From contig NZ_JAUEQY010000015.1 in assembly GCF_030406325.1 (NCBI RefSeq), positions 62,001-126,000 on the forward strand: 64,000 nt of DNA, read 5' to 3'. Below are positions 36,821 through 44,702 of the stretch, piece after piece (the stretch's first letter is position 1; each line of letters opens with the position of its first letter). A program made the position numbers and the translations under genes. Under the pieces are notes generated by a model, which did no database searches, had not been told where the DNA came from, and saw only the letters and a list, made by a program, of their open reading frames with translations. The stretch is from Actinomadura sp. DC4. GTDB lineage: Bacteria; Actinomycetota; Actinomycetes; Streptosporangiales; Streptosporangiaceae.

Positions 36821-37459
36821 ATGAGCGATCTCGAGGAACTCTATCCGTTCCTGTACTCCGGCGGCGGCGATCTCGGCGCCGTGATGGCCGAGGTGAGCGG
36901 GTCGACCGCCGAGAAGGCCGAGGAGATCGTGGCGCTCCGCCGGCGCGTCCTCGCCGAGGACGGGGAGCGGATGGAGCGGTGCGCCGAGCACCTGGCCGGG
37001 GCGTTCCGCGCCGGCGGCCGGCTGTTCGCCTTCGGCAACGGCGGCAGCTCCACCGACGCGCAGGACGTCGCCGCGCTCTTCCTCAACCCCGGCGGCGGCG
37101 CCCGCCCGCTGCCGGCCCTCGCCCTCACGACCGACGTCGCGGTGATGACCGCGCTGTCCAACGACATCGGCTTCGAGGTCGTGTTCGCCCGCCAGCTCGG
37201 CGCCTTCGGCCGCGCCGGGGACATCGCGCTGGGCCTTTCGACGAGTGGTGACTCCGCCAACCTGATCCGCGGTTTCGAGGAGGCGATGCGCCGGGGAATG
37301 CTGACGATCGGACTTGCCGGACACACGGGCGGGCGGATGGCCGAGCTCGACGGTCTGGACCACCTCTTCACGGTGCCCTCGCCCTCGGTGCACCGGGTCC
37401 AAGAGGCCCAGACCACCATCTACCACGTCCTGTGGGAGCTCACCCAGTACGCGCTCTGA
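36821..37459 (+). CDS. SIS-domain protein, hydrogenase cluster, second copy
   Basis: A 212-aa SIS-domain protein related to the first copy. The loop FGNGGSSTDAQDVAALFLNP keeps the phosphosugar-binding Ser/Gly residues, but at the positions of the GmhA catalytic Glu and His it has Leu (ALF) and Gln (QEAQTTIYHVLWELTQ). It also has an N-terminal extension (MSDLEELYPFLYSGGGDLGA) with a predicted helix. The ATG at 36821 has aaggaggg upstream. It may form a heteromer with the first SIS protein as a non-catalytic partner, which would be an inference. Confidence 0.85.
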   Translation: MSDLEELYPFLYSGGGDLGAVMAEVSGSTAEKAEEIVALRRRVLAEDGERMERCAEHLAGAFRAGGRLFAFGNGGSSTDAQDVAALFLNPGGGARPLPALALTTDVAVMTALSNDIGFEVVFARQLGAFGRAGDIALGLSTSGDSANLIRGFEEAMRRGMLTIGLAGHTGGRMAELDGLDHLFTVPSPSVHRVQEAQTTIYHVLWELTQYAL

Positions 37460-37539
37460 CGCGTACCCCGGCGGCACGCGGCCGCGCCACGCGTGCCGTC
37501 CCGACCCCTGACCGCCCACCCCAAGGTGGTGAACGCGGC

Positions 37540-38598
37540 ATGACGACACCGACCGAGTCGGAGACCACACAGGACGAGCCTGTCGTCCACATCCTCTGGA
37601 TCAACGCGGGGTTGAGCTGCGACGGCGACTCGGTCGCCCTCACCGCGGCGACGCAGCCGAGCATCGAGGAGATCGTCCTCGGTGCGTTGCCCGGACTCCC
37701 CAAGATCGCGGTGCACTGGCCCCTCATCGACTTCGAGTGCGGGCCCGACAAGGGCGCCGACACCTTCATCGAGTGGTTCTACCAGGCCGAACGCGGTGAG
37801 CTCGAACCCTTCGTGCTCGTCGTCGAGGGTTCCATCCCGAACGAGTCGATCAAGGAGGAGGGCTACTGGTCCGGGTTCGGCAACAACCCGCTGACCGGCC
37901 AGCCCCGCACCACGAGCGAGTGGCTGGACATCCTGGCCCCGAAGGCGACCGCCGTCCTCGCGGTCGGCACCTGCGCGACGTACGGCGGCATCCACGCGAT
38001 GGCCGGCAACCCGACCGGCGCGATGGGCGTGGCGGACTACCTCGGCTGGAAGTGGAAGTCCAAGGCCGGGCTGCCCATCGTCAACGTCCCCGGCTGCCCG
38101 ATCCACCCGGACAACCTGTCCGAGACCATCCTCTACCTGCTCTATCAGGTGGCGGGCCAGGCGCCGATGATCCCGCTCGACGAGGCGCTGCGGCCGACGT
38201 GGCTGTTCGGCGCGACCGTGCACGAGGGCTGTGACCGGGCGGGCTACTACGAGCAGGGCCAGTTCGCGAACGAGTACGGCTCGCCGAAGTGCCTGGTCAA
38301 GATCGGCTGCTGGGGCCCGGTGGTGAAGTGCAACGTGCCCAAGCGCGGCTGGATCAACGGCATCGGCGGCTGCCCGAACGTCGGCGGCATCTGCATCGGC
38401 TGCACCATGCCGGGCTTCCCGGACAAGTTCATGCCGTTCATGGACGAGCCTCCGGGCGCGCGCGTGTCCTCTATGGCCAGCGGCGCGTACGGCGGGGTGA
38501 TCCGCGCCCTGCGCGGCATCACCGCCAGGAAGCTCGACAAGGAGCCCGGCTGGCGCAAGAAGGGTGATCTGGCCACCGGCTACAAGCCCTCATGGTGA
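37540..38598 (+). CDS. hhyS: Group 1h [NiFe]-hydrogenase small subunit
   Basis: A 352-aa electron-transfer subunit carrying iron-sulfur clusters. The N-terminus VVHILWINAGLSCDGDSVALTA has the CDGD pattern in which an Asp replaces one of the proximal-cluster cysteines of ordinary hydrogenases, a hallmark of the group 1h/actinobacterial enzymes. Further cluster ligands lie in VGTCATYGG, VNVPGCPIHPDN, HEGCDRAGYYE, IGCWGPVVKCN and GICIGCTMPGFP. No twin-arginine signal is present, unlike periplasmic uptake enzymes, so the complex works on the cytoplasmic side. It passes electrons from H2 towards the respiratory chain. ATG 37540 follows aaggtggtg. Confidence 0.95.
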   Translation: MTTPTESETTQDEPVVHILWINAGLSCDGDSVALTAATQPSIEEIVLGALPGLPKIAVHWPLIDFECGPDKGADTFIEWFYQAERGELEPFVLVVEGSIPNESIKEEGYWSGFGNNPLTGQPRTTSEWLDILAPKATAVLAVGTCATYGGIHAMAGNPTGAMGVADYLGWKWKSKAGLPIVNVPGCPIHPDNLSETILYLLYQVAGQAPMIPLDEALRPTWLFGATVHEGCDRAGYYEQGQFANEYGSPKCLVKIGCWGPVVKCNVPKRGWINGIGGCPNVGGICIGCTMPGFPDKFMPFMDEPPGARVSSMASGAYGGVIRALRGITARKLDKEPGWRKKGDLATGYKPSW

Positions 38599-38618
38599 GC
38601 ATGGTGAGCATGGTGAGC
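38592..38618 (+). repeat. Triple 9-bp repeat atggtgagc at the hhyS/hhyL junction
   Basis: Three identical copies of atggtgagc in tandem. Each contains an in-frame ATG, and a GTG, for hhyL. The first copy overlaps the hhyS stop codon tga. Freshly duplicated, in-frame, and possibly affecting the start choice or coupling of the two subunits. Confidence 0.8.
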
Positions 38619-40406
38619 GGAGACGCGGACATGGCAACGCAGGACGGCATCGTCGAGATGGCGTGGGACCCGATCACCCGCATCGTGGGCAGCCTCGGGA
38701 TCTACGCCAAGGTCGACTTCAACAACAACACGGTCGCGGACTGCTACAGCACCTCGTCGGTGTTCCGTGGCTACAGCATCTTCATGAAGGGCAAGGACCC
38801 GCGCGACGCGCACTTCATCACCAGCCGCATCTGCGGCATCTGCGGCGACAACCACGCGACCTGCTCGGTCTACAACCAGAACATGGCCTACGGTGTACGG
38901 CCGCCGCACCTCGCCGAATGGATCATCAACCTCGGCGAGGCGGCCGAGTACATGTTCGACCACAACATCTTCCAGGAGAACCTCGTCGGGGTCGACTACT
39001 GCGAGAAGATGGTCAAGGAGACCAACCCCGGTGTTCTCGCGCTCGCCGAGACCACCCTGGCCCCGCACTCCGCGGACCACGGCTTCCGGACGATCGCCGA
39101 CATCATGCGGTCGCTGAACCCCCTCGAAGGCGCGTTCTACCGCGAGGCCCTCCAGGTCAGCCGGGAGACCCGGGAGATGTTCTGCCTCATGGAGGGCCGC
39201 CACGTGCACCCCTCCACGCTCTACCCCGGCGGCGTCGGCACCGTCGCCACCGTCCAGCTCTTCACCGACTACCTCACCCGGCTCATGCGCTACGTGGAGT
39301 TCATGAAACGCGTCGTCCCCATGCACGACGACCTGTTCGACTTCTTCTACGAGGCACTGCCCGGCTACCAGAAGGTCGGGCAGCGCCGGGTCCTGCTCAA
39401 CTGCTGGGGCTCCTTCAACGACCCCGACCACTGCGACTTCACGTACAAGAACATGACCGAGTGGGGCCGCAAGATGTTCGTGACCCCGGGGATCATCGTC
39501 GACGGCCGGCTCGTCACCAACGACCTGGTCGACATCAACCTCGGCATCCGCATCCTGCTCGGCAGCTCGTACTACGAGAACTGGACGGACCGCGACAAGT
39601 TCGTCACCCACGACCCGCTCGGCAACGCGGTCGACATCCACCACCCGTGGAACCAGCACACGATCCCCAAGCCGGGCAAGCGCAGCTTCGAGGACAAGTA
39701 CAGCTGGGTCATGTCGCCCCGCTGGTTCGACGGAAAGGACCACCTCGCCCTCGACACCGGCGGCGGCCCGATCGCGCGGCTGTGGTCCACCGCCCTGTCC
39801 GGCCTCGTCGACACCGGATACGTCAAGGCCACCGGCGACAGCGTGCTCATCAACCTGCCCAAGACCATGGGCGCGCCGGAGAAGACGTTCGAGTGGAAGA
39901 TCCCGATGTGGAACGGCGAGCCGCTGTCCAACGCGATCGAGCGCAACCGGGCCCGCACCTACTTCCAGGCGTACGCCGCCGCGCAGGCGCTCTACTTCGT
40001 GGAGAAGGCGCTCGCCGAGATCCGGGCCGGCCACACCAAGACGTGGGAGCCGTTCAAGGTGCCGGATGAGGCGATCAGCGTCGGCTTCACCGAGGCCGTA
40101 CGCGGCGTCCTGTCCCACCACATGGTGATCAGGGACGGCAAGATCGCCAACTACCACCCGTACCCGCCGACGCCGTGGAACGCCAGCGTCCGCGACGAGT
40201 ACGGGACGCCGGGGCCGTACGAGGACGCCGTGCAGAACACCCCGATCTTCGAGCAGAACTCCCAGGAGGACTTCAAGGGGATCGACATCATGCGCGCCGT
40301 CCGCAGCTTCGACCCGTGCCTGCCGTGCGGCGTGCACATGTACCTCGGCAAGGGCAGGTCGCTGGACCGCGTCCACTCTCCCCACGCCTTCACCGGCGAG
40401 GGCTGA
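38592..40406 (+). CDS. hhyL: Group 1h [NiFe]-hydrogenase large (catalytic) subunit
   Basis: A catalytic subunit of 591-604 aa. The N-terminal nickel motif is SRICGICGDNHATCS and the C-terminal one FDPCLPCGVHMYLG. About 24 residues follow the final His, which the maturation protease encoded at 43593 should remove. The assigned 38592 start reads MVSMVSMVSGDADMATQDG. The ATG at 38631 (MATQDGIVEMAWDPITRIVG) has a ggag upstream and fits the family start better. Nine-base repeats atggtgagc occur three times at 38592-38618, offering several starts overlapping the end of hhyS. The enzyme oxidises H2 at atmospheric levels; oxygen-tolerant behaviour is known for the family. Confidence 0.95.
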   Translation: MVSMVSMVSGDADMATQDGIVEMAWDPITRIVGSLGIYAKVDFNNNTVADCYSTSSVFRGYSIFMKGKDPRDAHFITSRICGICGDNHATCSVYNQNMAYGVRPPHLAEWIINLGEAAEYMFDHNIFQENLVGVDYCEKMVKETNPGVLALAETTLAPHSADHGFRTIADIMRSLNPLEGAFYREALQVSRETREMFCLMEGRHVHPSTLYPGGVGTVATVQLFTDYLTRLMRYVEFMKRVVPMHDDLFDFFYEALPGYQKVGQRRVLLNCWGSFNDPDHCDFTYKNMTEWGRKMFVTPGIIVDGRLVTNDLVDINLGIRILLGSSYYENWTDRDKFVTHDPLGNAVDIHHPWNQHTIPKPGKRSFEDKYSWVMSPRWFDGKDHLALDTGGGPIARLWSTALSGLVDTGYVKATGDSVLINLPKTMGAPEKTFEWKIPMWNGEPLSNAIERNRARTYFQAYAAAQALYFVEKALAEIRAGHTKTWEPFKVPDEAISVGFTEAVRGVLSHHMVIRDGKIANYHPYPPTPWNASVRDEYGTPGPYEDAVQNTPIFEQNSQEDFKGIDIMRAVRSFDPCLPCGVHMYLGKGRSLDRVHSPHAFTGEG

Positions 40407-40487
40407 GCCCCTCCGCCGCGACCCCACCGGGCCGGGGTCGCGGCGGAGTCCCCGCCGCACCACCACCGATCGGAAGGTGCCTGTCCG

Positions 40488-41027
40488 ATGCCTGGATCCA
40501 AGGACGTAGAGGAGGCGGGCGCGCGCGTCGAGCGGCTGCTCGCCGAGATCGACGACCCGGCCGACCGCGACCGGGCCGAGCAACTGGTCGTCTCGCTCAT
40601 CGAGGTGTACGGCGCGGGCCTGGCCCGGATCCTGGACATGGTCGGGGACGCTGCGGCGCGCACGCTCGCGGAGGACGATCTCGTCGGCTCGCTGCTGATC
40701 GTGCACGACCTGCACCCGCAGACCACCGCCGAGCGCGTCCGCGGGGCGCTCGAACGCGTGCGGCCCTACCTCGGATCGCACGCCGGCGGCGTCGAGCTGC
40801 TCGGTATCGATCCGCCGGGGGTTGTACGCCTCCGGTTGCAGGGTAACTGTCAAGGGTGCCCGTCTTCGCAGGTCACCGCGCAAATGGCGATCGAGAGGGC
40901 GATTCTCGAGGACGCTCCGGAGATCACCGAGGTCGCCGTCGAGGGTGTCGTGGCCGGGCCCACGCTGCTGCAGATCCACCCGTACCAGGGCAGGGAGTGC
41001 GCGGTGCCCGAAGAGGTCACCTCGTGA
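40488..41027 (+). CDS. NifU C-terminal-domain (iron-sulfur scaffold-like) protein
   Basis: A 179-aa protein. The N-terminal 95 residues are helical with no recognised family (AGARVERLLAEIDDPADRDR). The C-terminal ~80 residues are a NifU-type Fe-S scaffold (VRPYLGSHAGGVELLGIDPP and RLQGNCQGCPSSQVT with the CxxC, then MAIERAILEDAPEITEV). It could deliver or store clusters for HhyS or act as an electron carrier. It follows hhyL by about 80 nt within the same run and has ggaagg upstream of its start. Group 1h clusters in other actinobacteria carry a similar gene. Confidence 0.85.
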   Translation: MPGSKDVEEAGARVERLLAEIDDPADRDRAEQLVVSLIEVYGAGLARILDMVGDAAARTLAEDDLVGSLLIVHDLHPQTTAERVRGALERVRPYLGSHAGGVELLGIDPPGVVRLRLQGNCQGCPSSQVTAQMAIERAILEDAPEITEVAVEGVVAGPTLLQIHPYQGRECAVPEEVTS

Positions 41028-41043
41028 ACGACAGGGAGGGAAC

Positions 41044-41721
41044 GTGAGCCTGCGCCGGTTCGCCGCGGGACGCGAACAGCACGAGCAGGAGCGGGCGGCC
41101 CAGTCTCCGCCCGCGCCCGCCGGCGAGCGGTGCGAGATGTGCTCGGAGCCGATCGGCGAGCGGCACGGCCACGTCGCGAACCTGGAGGACCGGCGCATCC
41201 TGTGCACGTGCCGCCCCTGCACGCTGCTGTTCACCCATGAGGGCGCGGGCTCGGAGCGCCGCGACGACGGCGAGTCGCCCGTACGGCGGTTCCGCGCCGT
41301 GCCCGAGCGCTACCGCTACGACCCGGGCTTCGCGATGTCCGAGGGCGACTGGGACGAACTCGCCATACCCGTACGTATGGCGTTCTTCTTCCGCAACTCC
41401 GGCATGGGCCGTACGGTCGCGTTCTACCCCAGCCCGGCCGGCGCGACCGAGTCGGAGCTGCCGCTGGACGCCTGGGTGCGCGTCCTGGCCGCCAACCCCG
41501 CCGTCGCCGACGTCGAGGCGGACGTCGAGGCGCTCCTCGTCGACCGCGAGTCCGGCGCGTACCTCGTGCCGATCGACGTCTGCTACGAGCTGGTCGGCCT
41601 GGTCCGCCTGCACTGGAAGGGCTTCGACGGCGGCGAGGAGGCGTGGACCGCGATCGGGGCGTTCTTCGCCGCCCTGCGCGACCGCTCCGAGCGGGTGGCG
41701 AGAGAGGACGCCCGTGGCTGA
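41044..41721 (+). CDS. Hydrogenase-cluster accessory protein, DUF5947-like
   Basis: A 225-aa protein. Its N-terminus has a zinc-ribbon-like set of cysteines (CEMCSEPIG, then LCTCRPC) at about residues 29-60. The remaining part is a mixed alpha-beta domain with a hydrophobic core (LAIPVRMAFFFRNSGMGRTV). I recall this as a DUF5947 protein, a family of unknown function found next to group 1h hydrogenases. GTG 41044 follows agggagg. Its end overlaps the next gene by 8 bp. A role in cluster assembly or enzyme docking is inferred from position only. Confidence 0.75.
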   Translation: MSLRRFAAGREQHEQERAAQSPPAPAGERCEMCSEPIGERHGHVANLEDRRILCTCRPCTLLFTHEGAGSERRDDGESPVRRFRAVPERYRYDPGFAMSEGDWDELAIPVRMAFFFRNSGMGRTVAFYPSPAGATESELPLDAWVRVLAANPAVADVEADVEALLVDRESGAYLVPIDVCYELVGLVRLHWKGFDGGEEAWTAIGAFFAALRDRSERVAREDARG

Positions 41722-42355
41722 CCTTGCCTTCGCGTGCCTCGGCGTGCGCTCGGACCCGTACGCCGCCTCGCCCACGCTCGTCTTCCGGCTGCGGATCACC
41801 GAGCGCGGCGGCCTGCCGGTGAACGCCGTCGCGCTCCGCTGCCAGCTCCGCATCGAACCGCACCGCCGCACCTACTCCGAGGCCGAGACGCCGCTGCTCG
41901 CCGACCTGTTCGGCACCGTCGACCGCTGGGGCGACACGCTCAAGCCGCTGCGGTTCGCGAACGTCGCGGCGATGGTCCCCGGGTTCACCGGCGCGACCGA
42001 GATCGACCTTCCCGTCCCGTGCTCCTATGACCTGGAGGTCGCGGCCAGCAAGTACTTCGCCTCGCTGGAGGACGGCGAGATCCCGCTGTTACTGCTGTTC
42101 AGCGGCACGGTCTTCGTCCGTACCCCGACCGGTTTCACCGTCGACCAGGTCCCGTGGTCCAGTGAGACGCCGCAGCGCGTGCCGGTGGCGGTGTGGCGCG
42201 AGGCGATGGACCGGTTCTTCCCCGGCGCCGGCTGGCTGCGGCTGCGCCGCGACACGCTCGCCGAGCTGCAGCGCTACAAGGCGGCCAAGGCCCTGCCGGG
42301 CTGGGACGACGTTCTCGCCGACCTGCTCGCCCGCGTCGGGGAGGTGCGGCCGTGA
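41714..42355 (+). CDS. Hydrogenase-cluster accessory protein, DUF6084-like
   Basis: A 213-aa protein of unknown function, predicted to be largely beta-sheet (LVFRLRITERGGLPVNAVAL, then RCQLRIEPHRRTY; VPCSYDLEVAASKYFASLED). The family name DUF6084 is from memory. It ends with a helical segment (GAGWLRLRRDTLAELQRYKA). It overlaps both neighbours (GTG start 8 bp before the previous stop; its stop overlaps the next GTG), so the three accessory genes at 41044-43596 are translated as a coupled set. No cysteine motif or signal peptide is seen. Confidence 0.75.
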   Translation: MADLAFACLGVRSDPYAASPTLVFRLRITERGGLPVNAVALRCQLRIEPHRRTYSEAETPLLADLFGTVDRWGDTLKPLRFANVAAMVPGFTGATEIDLPVPCSYDLEVAASKYFASLEDGEIPLLLLFSGTVFVRTPTGFTVDQVPWSSETPQRVPVAVWREAMDRFFPGAGWLRLRRDTLAELQRYKAAKALPGWDDVLADLLARVGEVRP

Positions 42356-43596
42356 CGGACCTGGACGCCGCCCGCAGGATCGCCGACGCCGTGCTGTACG
42401 AGGGTTACCTGCTCTACCCCTACCGCGCCGGCGCGGTGAAGAACCGCATGCGCTGGCAGTTCGGGGTGTACGTGCCGCCCGGCTTCACCGCGACCGAGGA
42501 GGCGTCCGCCGCCCAGACCGAGTGCCTGGTCGAGGGCGGAGAGACCGTGCACCTGCGCTCCCGCTTCCTGCACGTCCAGGCGCGTACGTCCGAGTGCGCC
42601 GAACCGTACGACGAGGCGGCCGAGCGCGAGATCGACGCCGTGTGGCCGCTCGCCGGGCTCCTGGAGGGCGAGCGGGTACGGGAGGTCCGGGTGCCCGGCG
42701 GGCGCACGACCGCCGACGGCATCACCCGCACCTGGCAGCCGCTGGACGTACGGCTCCGCGCCTCCGCCGAACGGCTGCCCGGCCCGTACGGCGTCATCCG
42801 GTTGCGGGTGCGCCTGGAGAACGCCGGCGCGTGGACCGGCGAGGAGCGCACGGAGGCGCTGCGGCACTCTCTCGTGGCCGCGCACACGATGATCGGCGTC
42901 ACCGGGGGAGCGTTCGTGTCGCTGGCCGACCCGCCGGAGTGGGCGCGCCCGGCCGCGGAGGGCTGCGAGAACCTCTCCACCTGGCCGGTGGTGATCGAGG
43001 ACGACCTGGTGCTGTCCTCGCCGATCATCCTGGAGGACCGTCCGCGCATCGCCCCCGAGAGCCCCGGTGACCTGTTCGACGCGACCGAGATCGACGAGAT
43101 CCTCAGCCTGCGCACGCTGGCGCTGACCGACGAGGAGAAGCGCGCGGCCCGTGCCACCGACCCGCGTGCCGCCGAGATCATCGACCGCGTCGACGCGATG
43201 CCGCCCGAGCTGCTCGAACGCCTGCACGGCGCGATCCGCTCGCCCGGCCCGCGGCGCGGCTGGGACGCCGGTCGGGATGAGGTGCCGGTCTTCACCACGG
43301 AGAAGCCCTGGTGGGACCCCGGCGCCGACGCGTCCGTCGACCCGGAGACCGACCGGATCACCGTCGCGGGCCGCGAGGTCGGCCGGGGCAGCAAGGTGCG
43401 CCTCCGCCCGGCCGGGCGCGCCGACGCGCAGGACATGTTCGTGGCCGGCCGGATCGCCACCGTCGAGGCCGTCCTGTTCGACGTCGACGGCTCGCAGCAC
43501 CTGGCCGTGACCGTCGACGACGACCCCGGCACCGACCTGCGCCGGGCGCAGGGCCGCTTCTGGTACTTCGCCCCCGACGACGTGGAGCCGCTGTGA
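42352..43596 (+). CDS. Hydrogenase-cluster accessory protein of 414 aa, function unknown
   Basis: A 414-aa soluble protein not assigned to a named family. The first ~275 residues begin LDAARRIADAVLYEGYLLYP and are mixed alpha-beta. A helical middle (ILSLRTLALTDEEKRAARAT) follows. The C-terminal ~85 residues form a compact beta domain (VAGREVGRGSKVRLRPAGRA, EAVLFDVDGSQHLAVTVDDD, FWYFAPDDVE), which resembles small SH3-like barrels. It is translationally coupled at both ends (GTGA overlaps). Its constant presence beside DUF5947/DUF6084-type genes is what I remember of such clusters, and a role in maturation or assembly is inferred. Confidence 0.7.
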   Translation: MTDLDAARRIADAVLYEGYLLYPYRAGAVKNRMRWQFGVYVPPGFTATEEASAAQTECLVEGGETVHLRSRFLHVQARTSECAEPYDEAAEREIDAVWPLAGLLEGERVREVRVPGGRTTADGITRTWQPLDVRLRASAERLPGPYGVIRLRVRLENAGAWTGEERTEALRHSLVAAHTMIGVTGGAFVSLADPPEWARPAAEGCENLSTWPVVIEDDLVLSSPIILEDRPRIAPESPGDLFDATEIDEILSLRTLALTDEEKRAARATDPRAAEIIDRVDAMPPELLERLHGAIRSPGPRRGWDAGRDEVPVFTTEKPWWDPGADASVDPETDRITVAGREVGRGSKVRLRPAGRADAQDMFVAGRIATVEAVLFDVDGSQHLAVTVDDDPGTDLRRAQGRFWYFAPDDVEPL

Positions 43597-44087
43597 AGAT
43601 CCTGGTCGCGGGCGTCGGCAACATCTTCCTGGGCGACGACGGGTTCGGCGTCGAGGTCGCCCGGCGGCTGGCCGGGACCGAGCTCCCCGGCGGCGTCGAC
43701 GTCGGCGACTTCGGCATCCGCGGCATCCACCTGGCCTACGAGCTGTCCGCCTACGACACGACCATCCTGGTGGACGCCACCCCTCGCGGCGCCGAGCCCG
43801 GCACGCTCTGCGCCCTCGAACTGGAGCAGGGCGAGCCCCAGTCCGTCGTCGACGCGCACGGGATGACACCCGACACCGTGCTCGACCTGGTCGGCGTGGT
43901 CGGCGGCGAGATGCGGCGGGTCCTGCTCGTCGGCTGCGAGCCCGGCGACGTCTCGCCGGGCATGGAACTCAGCCCGCCGGTCGCCGCGGCCATCGAACCC
44001 GCCATCCGGCTGGTTCGCGAACTCATCGAGGAGGAGCTTCGTGATCAGACAGAGCCGACGTCCGCGCGACCGCGGACGGTGAGCTGA
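43593..44087 (+). CDS. Hydrogenase maturation protease (HyaD/HybD family)
   Basis: A 164-aa endopeptidase that cuts the C-terminal extension of the large subunit after nickel insertion. Motifs: VAGVGNIFLGDDGFGVEVAR with the nickel-sensing Glu, ILVDATPRG with the Asp, and VDAHGMTPDTVL with the His. These three are the metal-sensing residues of HybD. The target should be HhyL, whose last ~24 residues follow DPCLPCGVH. GTG 43593 overlaps the previous stop. It is followed directly by hypA with a gap of only two nucleotides. Confidence 0.93.
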   Translation: MKILVAGVGNIFLGDDGFGVEVARRLAGTELPGGVDVGDFGIRGIHLAYELSAYDTTILVDATPRGAEPGTLCALELEQGEPQSVVDAHGMTPDTVLDLVGVVGGEMRRVLLVGCEPGDVSPGMELSPPVAAAIEPAIRLVRELIEEELRDQTEPTSARPRTVS

Positions 44088-44089
44088 CG

Positions 44090-44482
44090 ATGCACGAGAT
44101 CGGGCTCGCCGAGGCGATCCTCGAAGCGGTGGAGAAACGCGCCGCCGGACGCCCGGTCTCCCGGGCCAAGATCCGCGCCGGCGCGCTCCTGCGCGTCGTC
44201 GAACCCTCGATGGACCAGGCGTTCCAGCTGGTCACCGAGGGCACCGTCGCCGAGGGCGCGGCCATCGACCTGGTCGTGATCCCGGCCCGCCTGACCTGCC
44301 GCGCGTGCGGCCACGACGGCAGCACCCTGGACCCGCTGGCCGTCTGCCCCTCCTGCGGAGGCGGCGACGTGGACGTGACCGGCGGCGACGAGCTCGTACT
44401 GGAATCCATCGAGACAACGGAGACGCGCGATGTGCCTGGGAATCCCGGGGGAGATCGTGGAGATCCTCCCCGATCAGCCTGA
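44090..44482 (+). CDS. hypA: Hydrogenase nickel-incorporation protein HypA
   Basis: A 130-aa nickel metallochaperone. It begins MHEIGLAEAILEAVEKRA with the nickel-binding His2-Glu3 and has the zinc site from two cysteine pairs (LTCRACGHDG and VCPSCGGG). The last ~18 residues (RDVPGNPGGDRGDPPRS) come from overlap with hypC by 53 bp and are likely unstructured. HypA normally works with the GTPase HypB, which is not encoded in this window. Confidence 0.93.
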   Translation: MHEIGLAEAILEAVEKRAAGRPVSRAKIRAGALLRVVEPSMDQAFQLVTEGTVAEGAAIDLVVIPARLTCRACGHDGSTLDPLAVCPSCGGGDVDVTGGDELVLESIETTETRDVPGNPGGDRGDPPRSA

Positions 44483-44702
44483 CCTCGCCAAGGTCGACGT
44501 CAGCGGCGTACGGCGGAACATCAACATCGGGCTGATCACCGACGACGACCCGCGGCCGGGCGACTGGATCCTCATCCACGTCGGCTTCGCCCTGTCCAAG
44601 ATCGACGAGGCCGAGGCGAAGGCGGCGATGGACTTCCTCGAAGGCATCGGCCAGGCCTACGCCGACGAGATCGAGGCACTGATGGAATCGAGGATCGAGT
44701 GA
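44430..44702 (+). CDS. hypC: Hydrogenase maturation chaperone HypC
   Basis: A 90-aa HypC/HupF protein with the required N-terminal Met-Cys (MCLGIPGEIVEI) and the beta-barrel signature VDVSGVRRNINIGLI, then WILIHVGFALSKIDEAEA. Cys2 carries the iron with CN and CO ligands from HypD to the large subunit. It overlaps hypA by 53 bp and hypD by one base, so the three are tightly coupled. Confidence 0.95.
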   Translation: MCLGIPGEIVEILPDQPDLAKVDVSGVRRNINIGLITDDDPRPGDWILIHVGFALSKIDEAEAKAAMDFLEGIGQAYADEIEALMESRIE

